A stretch of DNA of 13,345 nt from JAWLGW01 sp964569055 (GTDB lineage: Bacteria; Planctomycetota; J058), in the NCBI GenBank assembly GCA_964569055.1, contig CAZMSZ010000199.1, positions 1 to 13,345 of the forward strand. Direction: 5' to 3'. A program made the translations under genes and the position numbers. Under the pieces are notes generated by a model. It was not told where the DNA came from and made no database searches. It saw only the letters and a program-made list of their open reading frames with translations. Shown in pieces: positions 5,316 through 12,480 of the stretch; position 1 is the stretch's first letter, and every line of letters starts with the position of its first letter.

Positions 5316-8042
5316 ATGGCCGAGCCCCGGGTCCCGACCCGCACCTCCGCGCTGCTGCCGCTCGTCACCGGCCTGGTGCTGGCGGCCTCGTTCACGGTGG
5401 CCTGGGTCTCGGCCCGCGAGGGCGAGCGCACCCGGCTCGCCGAGCAGACCGAGGTGGTCGCCGAGCAGGCGGCCCTCCGGCTGGAGGGCTACGCGGCGCA
5501 CCGGATCGGCCTGCTGCGGCAGATCGCCGGCCCGTGGCGCGCCGACCTGATCACCGATCGCCGCGCCTTCGTCGACGAGGCCCTGGCGATCCACGCCCAG
5601 TACGGCGGCTATCAGGCCCTCAACTGGATCTCGCCCGACCACCGGATCGAGTGGATCACGCCCGAGCTGCCCAACCTCCTGGCGCTCGGACGCAGCCTGC
5701 TCGAGCATCCCTACGCCAAGGAGACGTACGAGCGCGCCCTGGGCAAGCCCGGCCTGATCGCGGTCACCCCGCCGATCCTCCTCTGGCAGGGGGGGGAGGG
5801 CTTCACGGCCTACCTGTGGCTCGGCGAGGGGAAGGGGACCCTCAACGCCGTGTTCCGCTACGAGCCGCTGGCGGAAGCCAGCTTGACGGGCGGGGTGCTG
5901 GGGCGCTACGGCGTGCGCCTCGCCGACGGGCCGCACGTGGTCTACCAGCGCGGCTGGCACGAGGCCGACGGCCCACGGGCGCAGCGCCTCATCGACGTCG
6001 GCGGGCGCACGTGGACTCTCGACATCGTCCCGCTGCCGCACCTCCTGGCCCGTGGGCACCAGCCGGCCTGGACCGTCTACCTGGCGCTCGGCCTGGTCCT
6101 GGCGGCCGGGCTGGCGGCCACGCTGCGCCACGCGCTGGTCAGCGGCGCGCGGCTCGGCGAGGCGCGCGCGCGCCACGCGGCGCTCGTGGCGCAAGTCCCC
6201 GACCTGGTGCTGCTCGTCGACCTCGAGCGGCACTTGGTGGAGGAGGTCCAGGGGACCGCGCAGCGGCTCCCGGGCTCCCCCGCCGCGCCCGCGGCCGGGG
6301 TGGGCCTGCGCGAGCTGTTCCCGCCGAGCGCGTGGCCCGCGGTGGAGGGCGCCCTCGGCGCCATGCGGGCCGGCGCGCGCGCCGAGGTCGACCTCGAGCT
6401 CGACCTCGGGCAGGGCGGCGAGCTGGGCACGCAGATCGCCTTCGAGCTGCGCGCGGTGCGCTGCGGCGAGGGACGCGCCCTCCTCGTGCTGCGGGACGTC
6501 TCCGAGCGGCGGCGGACCGAGCACCAAAGGCGGCTGCTGGCGGAGATGATCGAGCGGACCTCCGACCTGGTGGCCATGGTCGACGCCGCGGGGGACATTC
6601 AGTACATGAACCCGGCGGGGCTGCAGATGCTCGGGGTCGCCGGCCTCGAGGAGCTGCAGGGCCGGCCGATCGGCTCGATCCGCGCCAACCCCGAGAAGCT
6701 GCCCGAGGTCGAGCGCGGGCTCGCCACAGGCGACCGCTGGCGCGGCGAGGTCGTGCTGTCGCACCAGCGGACGGGGGCCCAGTTCCCCGTCGAGCTGCGG
6801 CTGTTCGTGATCCGCGACCTCGCCACCGGCGCGCCCCTCGGGCGCGTGGGCGTGGCGCGCGACCTCAGCGAGCTGCGGCGGCTCGAGGCGGCGCTGCTGC
6901 GTGACCAGACGCTCAAGGCGGTGGGGCAGCTCGCGGGCGGCGTGGCCCACGACTTCAACAACGTGCTGACCACGATCTTCGCCAGCGCCGAGCTCGCCGA
7001 GCGGGCGCTGCCGGCCGACCACCCCGCCCGCGAGGACCTCGCCGAGCTGCTCCGGGCCGGGCGGCTGGCGCGGGACCTCGTGGCGCAGCTGCTCGCGGCG
7101 GCGAGCCGCCGGCCCGGTCGACCGCGCGCGGTCGAGCTCGTCGGGCAGCTCCGCGAGCAGGAGCGCATGCTCCGCCGGCTGATCCGCGAGGACGTGCGCC
7201 TCGAGGTCTCGACCGAGGGCGAGCCGCTCACGGTCCGCGCCGACCCGACGCAGCTCGAGCAGGTGCTGCTCAACCTCGTGGTCAACGCCTGCGACGCCAT
7301 GCCCGACGGCGGCGCGCTGCGGATCGCGCTCTCCCGGGTGGAGAGCGAGCCCGACGACGCGCCCACCAGCGAGCTCGTAGCAGGCGACGCGCCGCTCGGC
7401 TGGGCCCGCCTCGAGGTGTGCGACACCGGCGTGGGCATGAGCGAGGCGGTGCGTCAGCGCGCGTTCGAGCCGTTCTACACGACCAAGGCCCGCGGCCGCG
7501 GGACCGGCCTGGGCCTGGCCACGGTGTATGGGGTCGTGCGCCAGCACGGGGGCCGGATCCGGATCGAGAGCGAGGTCGGCGTGGGGACGACGTTCGAGGT
7601 CGAGCTCCCGCTGATCGCCCCCGAGGCCGAGTCGGCGAGCGAGCCGCCGCCGCTCAGCGCGCCGATCCGCTGCGCCGACGGGGTGCTCCTCCTGGCCGAG
7701 GACGACCCCGCCGTGCGCCGCCTCGCGGCGCGGGTCCTGCGCGAGACGGGCCTCGAGGTGGTCGAGGCGGCCGACGGGGCCGAGGCCCTCGAGCGCGCGG
7801 CCGCCCTGGGTGAGCGGCTGCGGCTGGTGGTGACCGACGCGGTGATGCCGCAGCTCGGGGGCGCCGAGCTCGCGCGCCGCCTGCGGGAGCAGCGCCCTTC
7901 GCTCGCGATCCTGGTGACCTCGGGCTACGCGGACCCCGAGGACGAGGCCGACCCGAGCCTGGCCAGGCTGGCCAAGCCCTACTCCGCCGACCAGCTCCTG
8001 GCCGCCACCCACGAGCTGCTGGGCGGGCGGAGCGAGGCGTAG
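5316..8042 (+). CDS. Hybrid sensor histidine kinase: CHASE, two PAS domains, HisKA, HATPase, receiver
   Basis: A 908-residue membrane sensor kinase. A first membrane helix (about 13-31) and a second (about 250-269) enclose an external sensor region of about 220 residues. This resembles a CHASE domain (YGGYQALNWISPDHRIEWI, around residue 97), a family that senses small extracellular ligands. Two PAS-type segments follow, at about 285-395 (degenerate, with an insertion-like Pro/Ala stretch) and 402-525 (containing IQYMNPAGLQMLGV). The HisKA dimerisation region carries the phospho-acceptor His545 in VAHDFNN. The ATPase domain has the N box (Asn657), DTGVGM (Asp703), the F box FEPFYTTK and GRGTGLGLATVYG. 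The C-terminal receiver domain has the acidic EDD cluster, phospho-acceptor Asp841 (VTDAVMP), Thr868 and Lys887, so all phosphorelay residues are present. No separate output regulator is adjacent, so it is probably an orphan hybrid kinase acting through a remote partner. The next gene is convergent. Confidence 0.95.
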   Translation: MAEPRVPTRTSALLPLVTGLVLAASFTVAWVSAREGERTRLAEQTEVVAEQAALRLEGYAAHRIGLLRQIAGPWRADLITDRRAFVDEALAIHAQYGGYQALNWISPDHRIEWITPELPNLLALGRSLLEHPYAKETYERALGKPGLIAVTPPILLWQGGEGFTAYLWLGEGKGTLNAVFRYEPLAEASLTGGVLGRYGVRLADGPHVVYQRGWHEADGPRAQRLIDVGGRTWTLDIVPLPHLLARGHQPAWTVYLALGLVLAAGLAATLRHALVSGARLGEARARHAALVAQVPDLVLLVDLERHLVEEVQGTAQRLPGSPAAPAAGVGLRELFPPSAWPAVEGALGAMRAGARAEVDLELDLGQGGELGTQIAFELRAVRCGEGRALLVLRDVSERRRTEHQRRLLAEMIERTSDLVAMVDAAGDIQYMNPAGLQMLGVAGLEELQGRPIGSIRANPEKLPEVERGLATGDRWRGEVVLSHQRTGAQFPVELRLFVIRDLATGAPLGRVGVARDLSELRRLEAALLRDQTLKAVGQLAGGVAHDFNNVLTTIFASAELAERALPADHPAREDLAELLRAGRLARDLVAQLLAAASRRPGRPRAVELVGQLREQERMLRRLIREDVRLEVSTEGEPLTVRADPTQLEQVLLNLVVNACDAMPDGGALRIALSRVESEPDDAPTSELVAGDAPLGWARLEVCDTGVGMSEAVRQRAFEPFYTTKARGRGTGLGLATVYGVVRQHGGRIRIESEVGVGTTFEVELPLIAPEAESASEPPPLSAPIRCADGVLLLAEDDPAVRRLAARVLRETGLEVVEAADGAEALERAAALGERLRLVVTDAVMPQLGGAELARRLREQRPSLAILVTSGYADPEDEADPSLARLAKPYSADQLLAATHELLGGRSEA

Positions 8043-8068
8043 AGCGCCGTCCGCGGAGATTGCATCCG

Positions 8069-8083
8069 TCGTCGCGCCGACGA
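8069..8083. terminator. Hairpin between convergent genes, possible terminator
   Basis: TCGTCG-CGC-CGACGA is a perfect 6-bp stem with a 3-nt loop. It lies in the 89-bp gap where the histidine kinase gene and the leftward ABC operon converge. Location and symmetry would suit a bidirectional terminator, but there is no T-run on either side, so this is weak. The rest of the gap shows nothing further. Confidence 0.3.
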
Positions 8084-8131
8084 GGTCCCCGAGCGCAGCG
8101 CGGGCACGAGGCCGTCCGCCCCTGGCGCCCT

Positions 8132-8821
8132 TCAGCCGCGCGGCTCCTCCGACAGCTCCCCGTCCACCATGCGCAGCACGCGGTCGGCGCGGCGGGCGAC
8201 GTCGTCGTTGTGGGTGATCACCACCCGGGTCACCGGGCGCGCGCGGGCGAGCTCGTCGAACAGGTCGAGGAGCCGCTCGCCGGTGACGGTGTCGACGCTG
8301 CCGGTCGGCTCGTCCGCCAGGATCAGCTCGGGCTCGTTGATCAGGGCCCGCGCGACCGCGGCGCGCTGGCGCTCGCCGCCCGAGCACTTCACCGGGAGGA
8401 ACTCGATCCGGTGGCCGAGGCCCACCCGCTCGAGCGCGGCGGCCGCGCGCCGGCGGCGCTCCGCGCGCGAGATCCCGAGCGGGTAGGAGGGCAGCGCCAC
8501 GTTCTCCCACAGCGGGAGGTTGGGGATCAGGTTGTGGAGCTGGAACACGAACCCGATCGAGCGGCTCCGCAGCGCGTCGAGGTCGTGCCGCTCGCGGAGG
8601 TCGTGCCCGAGGAGCCTCAGCTCGCCGGCGGTGGGGGTGTCGAGCGCGCCGAGCAGGTGCAACAGCGTGGTCTTGCCGCTGCCCGACGGACCCACGATCG
8701 CGACCGACTCGCCCCGGCCGACCGAGAGGTCGACCCCGCGCAGCGCCTGCACCAGGCCGCCCTCGTAGTGCTTCACCAGGCCACGGGCCTCGATCACGAG
8801 GTCGCGCGCGGGGTCACTCAT
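8132..8821 (-). CDS. ABC transporter ATP-binding protein, LolD/MacB type
   Basis: A 229-residue ATPase that should power the permease encoded just upstream. The nucleotide-binding motifs are all present: Walker A GPSGSGKTT, the Q-loop in FVFQLHNLIP, Walker B LILADEPTGSVD and the H-loop histidine in ITHNDD. The signature reads KCSGGERQR, with Cys where LSGGQ-type proteins usually have Leu. Length and the LHNLIPNLPLWENVALP segment fit the MacB/LolD/FtsE branch, whose members move lipoproteins, peptides or drugs, or act on the envelope without classical transport. The ATG at 8821 overlaps the permease stop codon in ATGAGTGA, an 8-bp overlap typical of translational coupling. The substrate cannot be told from sequence. 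No periplasmic adaptor or outer-membrane partner is adjacent. Confidence 0.95.
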   Translation of the reverse strand: MSDPARDLVIEARGLVKHYEGGLVQALRGVDLSVGRGESVAIVGPSGSGKTTLLHLLGALDTPTAGELRLLGHDLRERHDLDALRSRSIGFVFQLHNLIPNLPLWENVALPSYPLGISRAERRRRAAAALERVGLGHRIEFLPVKCSGGERQRAAVARALINEPELILADEPTGSVDTVTGERLLDLFDELARARPVTRVVITHNDDVARRADRVLRMVDGELSEEPRG

Positions 8822-10004
8822 AGCGGAGCGCCTCGGTCGGCGCGAGCTGCGCGGCGCGCACCGCGGGGTACAGCGAGCCGACCAGCCCGATCCCGAGGGC
8901 GAACGCCACCGCGAGCCCGTACAGCCCGGGGTCGAGGCTGACGTCCAGCCAGCCGAGCTGGATCCAGAGCTTGCTCGCCTGGATCAAGAGGAGCCCCAGC
9001 GGGAGGCCGATCAGGCCGCCGGCCAGGGCGAGCAGCGCGCCCTCGGCCTCGATCATCCCCACGATCCGCAGGCGCGACCAGCCGATCGCGCGCAGGAGGC
9101 CGATCTCGCGGGTGCGGTCGAACACGCTCATGAGCATGGTGTTCGCCACGCCGATCCCGCTCACCAGCGCGGCCAGGAACGAGATCGCGAGCGCGAAGTC
9201 GTCCACCAGCTCCGCCTGCTTGAAGGTGTCGAGGAAGGCCTCGATCGTGCGCGCGCGCAGGCGCGGCACCCGCTCGCCCACCGCCGGCGCCACCTGCGCG
9301 CAGCGGTCGAGCCCCTCGCGCACCTCGTCGGGGTTCTCCGCCCGCCGGCCCGGGGCGAGGTGCGCGACCGCCAGCCGCGGGCTGAGGCGGTAGTGCCCCT
9401 CGTAGCGGGCGAGCGTCATGATCGCCTGACCGCTCAGGAACGGCACGTCCTCGAGCGGCGGGCGGAACAGGCCGACCACCTCGAACCGATCGCCCCCTTC
9501 CATCACGAGCGCGGGCGGCGCGCCCGACAGGCCGCCTCCCTCGGCGGCCGGGCGCAGCGCGCGGGTGTCGATCCCGAGGTCGGCCGCCATCAGCTCGCCC
9601 ACCAGGATCTGGGTGGAGTCGCCCGGCGCGAGCGCGCGGCCCGCCACGACCTCGTAGCGCGAGAGGAGCTCGCTGTTCGGGTCGAGCGCGATCAGCCCGA
9701 TCGGCTGGGTGATCTGCGGGATCCGCATGAAGTGGATCCCCAGGAGCGAGACGCCGGCCACGCCCTCCACCTCGGCGATCTGCGCCGCCTCCTCGCGGGA
9801 GACCACCGAGAACACCGGCGACGCCGCCCCCTCGGGCTGCACGATCAGGTCGAACGCGAACACCCGGCTCAGCTTGTAGAACTGCCCGCGCAGCCCCTGC
9901 GTCACGCCCACGATCGAGATGTAGGCCGCGATCGCCACGGCGATCTGCAGGAGCGCGAACAGCGAGCGCGCCTTGCGGCGGGCGAGGTTCCTCAGCGGCA
10001 GCAC
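8814..10004 (-). CDS. ABC transporter permease, FtsX/MacB (LolC/E-like) family
   Basis: A 396-residue inner-membrane permease. It begins LPLRNLARRKARS, the usual amphipathic lead-in of the family, followed by a first membrane helix (about residues 17-37). A large extracytoplasmic MacB-PCD-like domain spans roughly residues 40-265. Three more helices follow, with the conserved RTREIGLLRAIG segment between the second and third, and the protein ends in AVRAAQLAPTEALRYE. This four-helix plan is standard for FtsX-type permeases. The start is GTG at 10004: an in-frame TAG lies 12 bp upstream, so the frame cannot extend further. There is no ribosome-binding site, and a TAGCTT hexamer ends 6 nt before the GTG, suggesting a leaderless message. 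The ATPase gene overlaps the 3' end. A role in lipoprotein or envelope transport is inferred from the family only. Confidence 0.94.
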   Translation of the reverse strand: MLPLRNLARRKARSLFALLQIAVAIAAYISIVGVTQGLRGQFYKLSRVFAFDLIVQPEGAASPVFSVVSREEAAQIAEVEGVAGVSLLGIHFMRIPQITQPIGLIALDPNSELLSRYEVVAGRALAPGDSTQILVGELMAADLGIDTRALRPAAEGGGLSGAPPALVMEGGDRFEVVGLFRPPLEDVPFLSGQAIMTLARYEGHYRLSPRLAVAHLAPGRRAENPDEVREGLDRCAQVAPAVGERVPRLRARTIEAFLDTFKQAELVDDFALAISFLAALVSGIGVANTMLMSVFDRTREIGLLRAIGWSRLRIVGMIEAEGALLALAGGLIGLPLGLLLIQASKLWIQLGWLDVSLDPGLYGLAVAFALGIGLVGSLYPAVRAAQLAPTEALRYE

Positions 10005-10035
10005 GCCGCAAAGCTACCACGCGGGTTTCGCGTGG
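10005..10035 (-). promoter_or_regulatory. Putative leaderless promoter and adjacent hairpin upstream of ABC permease
   Basis: On the minus strand TAGCTT (10015 down to 10010) fits a TANNNT -10 element six bases before the GTG start codon, so transcription would begin at or next to the start codon. Directly upstream, at 10017-10035, lies a perfect inverted repeat: CCACGCG and CGCGTGG around a 5-nt loop. It could be an operator covering the -35 area. It could also terminate transcription arriving from the ferritin-like operon, since the hairpin is followed by TAGCTTT on that strand. No recognisable -35 hexamer is present. Confidence 0.4.
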
Positions 10036-10113
10036 AGCGGCGCCGGACGCGGCGCGTCTCGAGGGCGCGCGCGCCCGGCGGCGCGTCGTGTGCTCAGCGC
10101 CGGCGCCGGCCCC
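10036..10113. other. GC-rich palindromes downstream of the ferritin-like operon
   Basis: The gap after the ferritin-like operon holds a perfect 14-bp palindrome GGGCGCGCGCGCCC at 10063-10076 and a 12-bp palindrome GCCGGCGCCGGC at 10099-10110. The second begins three bases past the stop codon in the direction of transcription and may help end the transcript. Both are low-complexity GC sequence, and neither is followed by a T-run. Confidence 0.3.
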
Positions 10114-10989
10114 TCAGGCGGCCGCCTTGGCGACCTTGCTGACGTGGGCGCTCAGCCAGCCGCGGACCTTCTTGAGGTGGTCGTCCTCCTCGAGGAGCGC
10201 CTGCTTGAACTGCTGCGTCCACTGCTCGTAGCCGAGCATGTCGACGAGGTCGATCAGCATCTGCCAGCCGTCGTTGTCGGCGAGCTCGGCCACCAGGATC
10301 GCGTGCAGGCACTGCGCCACCGTGGTGCGCGGGTCGCCCAGCACCTGCCCGATCCCCATCGACTCGACCGCGGCGATGTCGGCCGAGGGCGTCATGGCGG
10401 TGGGGTCGGCGCCGAGCTGCTCCATCGCGTCCTTGAGCAGGTGGAAGTGCGCCAGCTCCTCACCGCGCACGCGGCGCAGCTCCGCCAGCTCGGGCCCGCC
10501 GGGGTAGCCGCCCAGCGTCTCGACCCGCGCGATCAGGGCGTCGTACAGGCGCACGCCGGTGCGCTCGAACGCGAGGCGCTCGGCCAGCTTGTCGATCAGG
10601 ACGGTCGGCTTGGCGCCCTCGAACAGGGTCGCCTTGGCGCTCTGCAGGATCCCCCGGATCGACGTCGGCGGCGGGACGGTGCCGATCGGCTCCGACGCGC
10701 GCACGTAGCTCGCGCGCGTCTCGGTGGGGTCGTCCAGCGGCGGGGACCAGCCCTCGTTCACCTCGAGGGCGCGCTTGGCCTGGAGCGGCGCGGTGCCGAT
10801 CCCGGTGCGGTTGTAGCGCCCCTCGACCTGCATGTCCTCGGGCTCGGCGACCTTGGCCGCGCCCTTGGACGCGCCCTTCCCGGCGGCGACCTCCTTGCCC
10901 GCGGCCTCCTTCGAGCTGCGCCCACCCCGCGCGGCGCGCCCCTGCTTGCCCTCCTGCTTCCCGGTCTCCTTGCGCTTGCGAGTCGCCAT
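10114..10989 (-). CDS. Ferritin-like diiron protein with lysine-rich N-terminal tail
   Basis: A 291-residue protein with a C-terminal four-helix ferritin-like domain (about 125-285). The diiron ligand pattern is complete: Glu142 in FERTG, Glu178 and His181 in EELAH, Glu235 in AELADND, and Glu268 and His271 in EEDDH. Proteins of this fold bind a diiron centre and may store iron, oxidise Fe(II) or consume peroxide; which applies here is unknown. Residues 4-46 form a low-complexity tail with 14 Lys/Arg and only 4 acidic residues, rich in Gly and Ala. It resembles the basic tails of histone H1-like proteins and of some Dps proteins, so nucleic-acid binding is a reasonable inference. A linker of about 75 residues joins tail and domain. 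The ATG at 10989 has a good ribosome-binding site (AGGGAGAG at 10993-11000). It lies 38 bp downstream of the double ferritin-like gene and is surely co-transcribed with it. Confidence 0.88.
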   Translation of the reverse strand: MATRKRKETGKQEGKQGRAARGGRSSKEAAGKEVAAGKGASKGAAKVAEPEDMQVEGRYNRTGIGTAPLQAKRALEVNEGWSPPLDDPTETRASYVRASEPIGTVPPPTSIRGILQSAKATLFEGAKPTVLIDKLAERLAFERTGVRLYDALIARVETLGGYPGGPELAELRRVRGEELAHFHLLKDAMEQLGADPTAMTPSADIAAVESMGIGQVLGDPRTTVAQCLHAILVAELADNDGWQMLIDLVDMLGYEQWTQQFKQALLEEDDHLKKVRGWLSAHVSKVAKAAA

Positions 10990-11027
10990 GGTCTCTCCCT
11001 GTGTTGCTCCGGTGCCCTCGTCCGTCC

Positions 11028-12188
11028 TCAGCTCCCGACCCGCGCCAGCTCCGTGCCCGGCGTCCAGCGATACCCCGCGGCGACCATCTGCGAGGGGCTG
11101 CCCGCGCTGTTGAGGAAGTCGCGGTAGCGGCGGGTCGCCTCGCTCTCGGGCAGGTCGCCGATCTCGAACCCGTTCGCCGTGAACGGCACCTCGGCCAGGG
11201 CCTTGCGGACGAAGTCGCGCTGGCTGGTGAACTGGATCGGGTCCGGCAGGCTGCGCGGCAACAGCTCCTCGGGGTCGCGCTTCTCGTGCGTCTTGAACAG
11301 GTCCATCACGAACCGCAGGTGCCCCAGCTCCATGGCGAGGAACCGGTCCCAGATCGTCTTGAGGCGCGGGTCGTCCTCGAACTCGAGGCAGCTCCAGTAG
11401 GTCCACACCTCGTTCGCCTCGTGGAGCAGCCACTGCTCGAGCAGCGACTCGCGCGGGTCGCGGATCGACTCGTACTGCGTGACGTGCTGCTCCTCGATCG
11501 AGGCGATCTCGGCGTAGAGCATCCGCGCGATCGGGTCGGCGAAGGTCGGACCCACGGTCATGTAGTAGTCGTGCGTCTGGTTCTCCGCCGCCATGATCGT
11601 GAGCGCGTTCAGCTTGCTGAGCACGTTGGCGGTGGCTCGGTCGTACGGCTTGCGCAGGTCGTCGATCGGCGCGCGGTGCTCGACCGCGGTCGGCCGCCCG
11701 GGGCGAATGTCCGTGTAGCTCTGGAGGATGTTGTTGGCGTCCTTGCCCTCCATGCGGTCCATGAGCGCGGAGTAGCGGTACATGTGGTCGAAGTCCTCGA
11801 GCAGGCCGAAGCGGTAGACCTGCGCGAGGTAGGGGTCGGGCTCGGCCTGGGCCACGCTCGCGGTGACCTCGATCGCGACCTGCTCGAAGCCGATCGTGGT
11901 CTCGAGGACCGACTGGTCGGGCGGGTTCATCCAGTTCACGGTCGTCTGTTGGTGCTGCTCGATCCGGCGCACCTCGGCCAGCGCCGGCCGCAGCGCGCCG
12001 TCGGTGAAGCGGGCGCAGGCGTGGAGGAAGCGGTTCTGCTCGCTCTCGATCCCGTTCATGAGGATGATCCGCACGCGGCTGAACGCGTCGGAGTCGAGCT
12101 TGTTGGCAGGGGTCTGCACCATGTCGCGCCAGGTGAACCGCTGCTGCTCGAGGGGGATCCCCTTCTCTTCGAAGATGTGCAGGGACAT
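11028..12188 (-). CDS. Large ferritin-like protein, probable tandem double domain
   Basis: A 386-residue cytoplasmic helical protein with no signal peptide. Two successive sets of ferritin-type metal-ligand motifs are visible. The first set includes Glu48/Glu50 (IESEQNRF), Glu77-His79 (RIEQH), Glu102/Glu107 and the EDFDH segment (131-135). The second set is closer to consensus: Glu202 with His206 (ENQTH), Glu232 and His235 (EEQH), Glu257/Glu260 (HEANEVW), and Glu287 with His290 (ELGH). A tandem pair of four-helix bundles is the simplest reading, with the first possibly altered; this is inferred from motifs, not from a known structure. The final 80 residues lie outside both bundles. A strong ribosome-binding site (GGGAGGA at 12192-12198) precedes the ATG at 12188. 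It is the first gene of a two-gene operon with the tailed ferritin-like protein. I do not recognise a named family member. Confidence 0.82.
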   Translation of the reverse strand: MSLHIFEEKGIPLEQQRFTWRDMVQTPANKLDSDAFSRVRIILMNGIESEQNRFLHACARFTDGALRPALAEVRRIEQHQQTTVNWMNPPDQSVLETTIGFEQVAIEVTASVAQAEPDPYLAQVYRFGLLEDFDHMYRYSALMDRMEGKDANNILQSYTDIRPGRPTAVEHRAPIDDLRKPYDRATANVLSKLNALTIMAAENQTHDYYMTVGPTFADPIARMLYAEIASIEEQHVTQYESIRDPRESLLEQWLLHEANEVWTYWSCLEFEDDPRLKTIWDRFLAMELGHLRFVMDLFKTHEKRDPEELLPRSLPDPIQFTSQRDFVRKALAEVPFTANGFEIGDLPESEATRRYRDFLNSAGSPSQMVAAGYRWTPGTELARVGS

Positions 12189-12480
12189 GCGTCCTCCCGT
12201 GGGCTCGTTCCGTGACCCGGCAGCGCGCAACGCCCATACCGCCGCCCGGAGCCGGGCGAGCGGGCCGGCGCGGGCGTCCTCGGCCGCGGTGCGGGACGAG
12301 CGCGACCCGCCCCCGCCGGCCCTGACCGGCGCGCGCCGCCCGCGCGTGCCGCGGGCGCGTTGGCGTGCGCCTTGCACCGCACAGGGACGTGACTCCGCTC
12401 CGCACCGCCGCCAGGACCGCGCCTCGACCCCAGCCCCGCGCCTCGGTCGCGGCCCGCCGGCTCCTCGCGCGAGGGGCGTC
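12189..12480. promoter_or_regulatory. Divergent spacer between ferritin-like operon and DNA ligase
   Basis: This 292-bp gap separates two divergent start codons and should hold promoters for both. Visible symmetry includes GCCCGG-AG-CCGGGC at 12244-12257, near the operon start and operator-like, and a strong hairpin at 12337-12357 with an 8-bp stem (CGCCCGCG / CGCGGGCG) and a 5-nt loop. It overlaps one base-pair run of a 12-bp palindrome at 12327-12338. I see no confident -10/-35 pair, no iron-box-like AT-rich site, and no small gene that I can support. Confidence 0.4.

Noticed and set aside
4662..8510. Long leftward open frame antisense to the histidine kinase gene
   Set aside because: Its translation is low-complexity Arg/Ala/Gly/Pro sequence without recognisable domains, while the plus strand has a full set of histidine kinase motifs.
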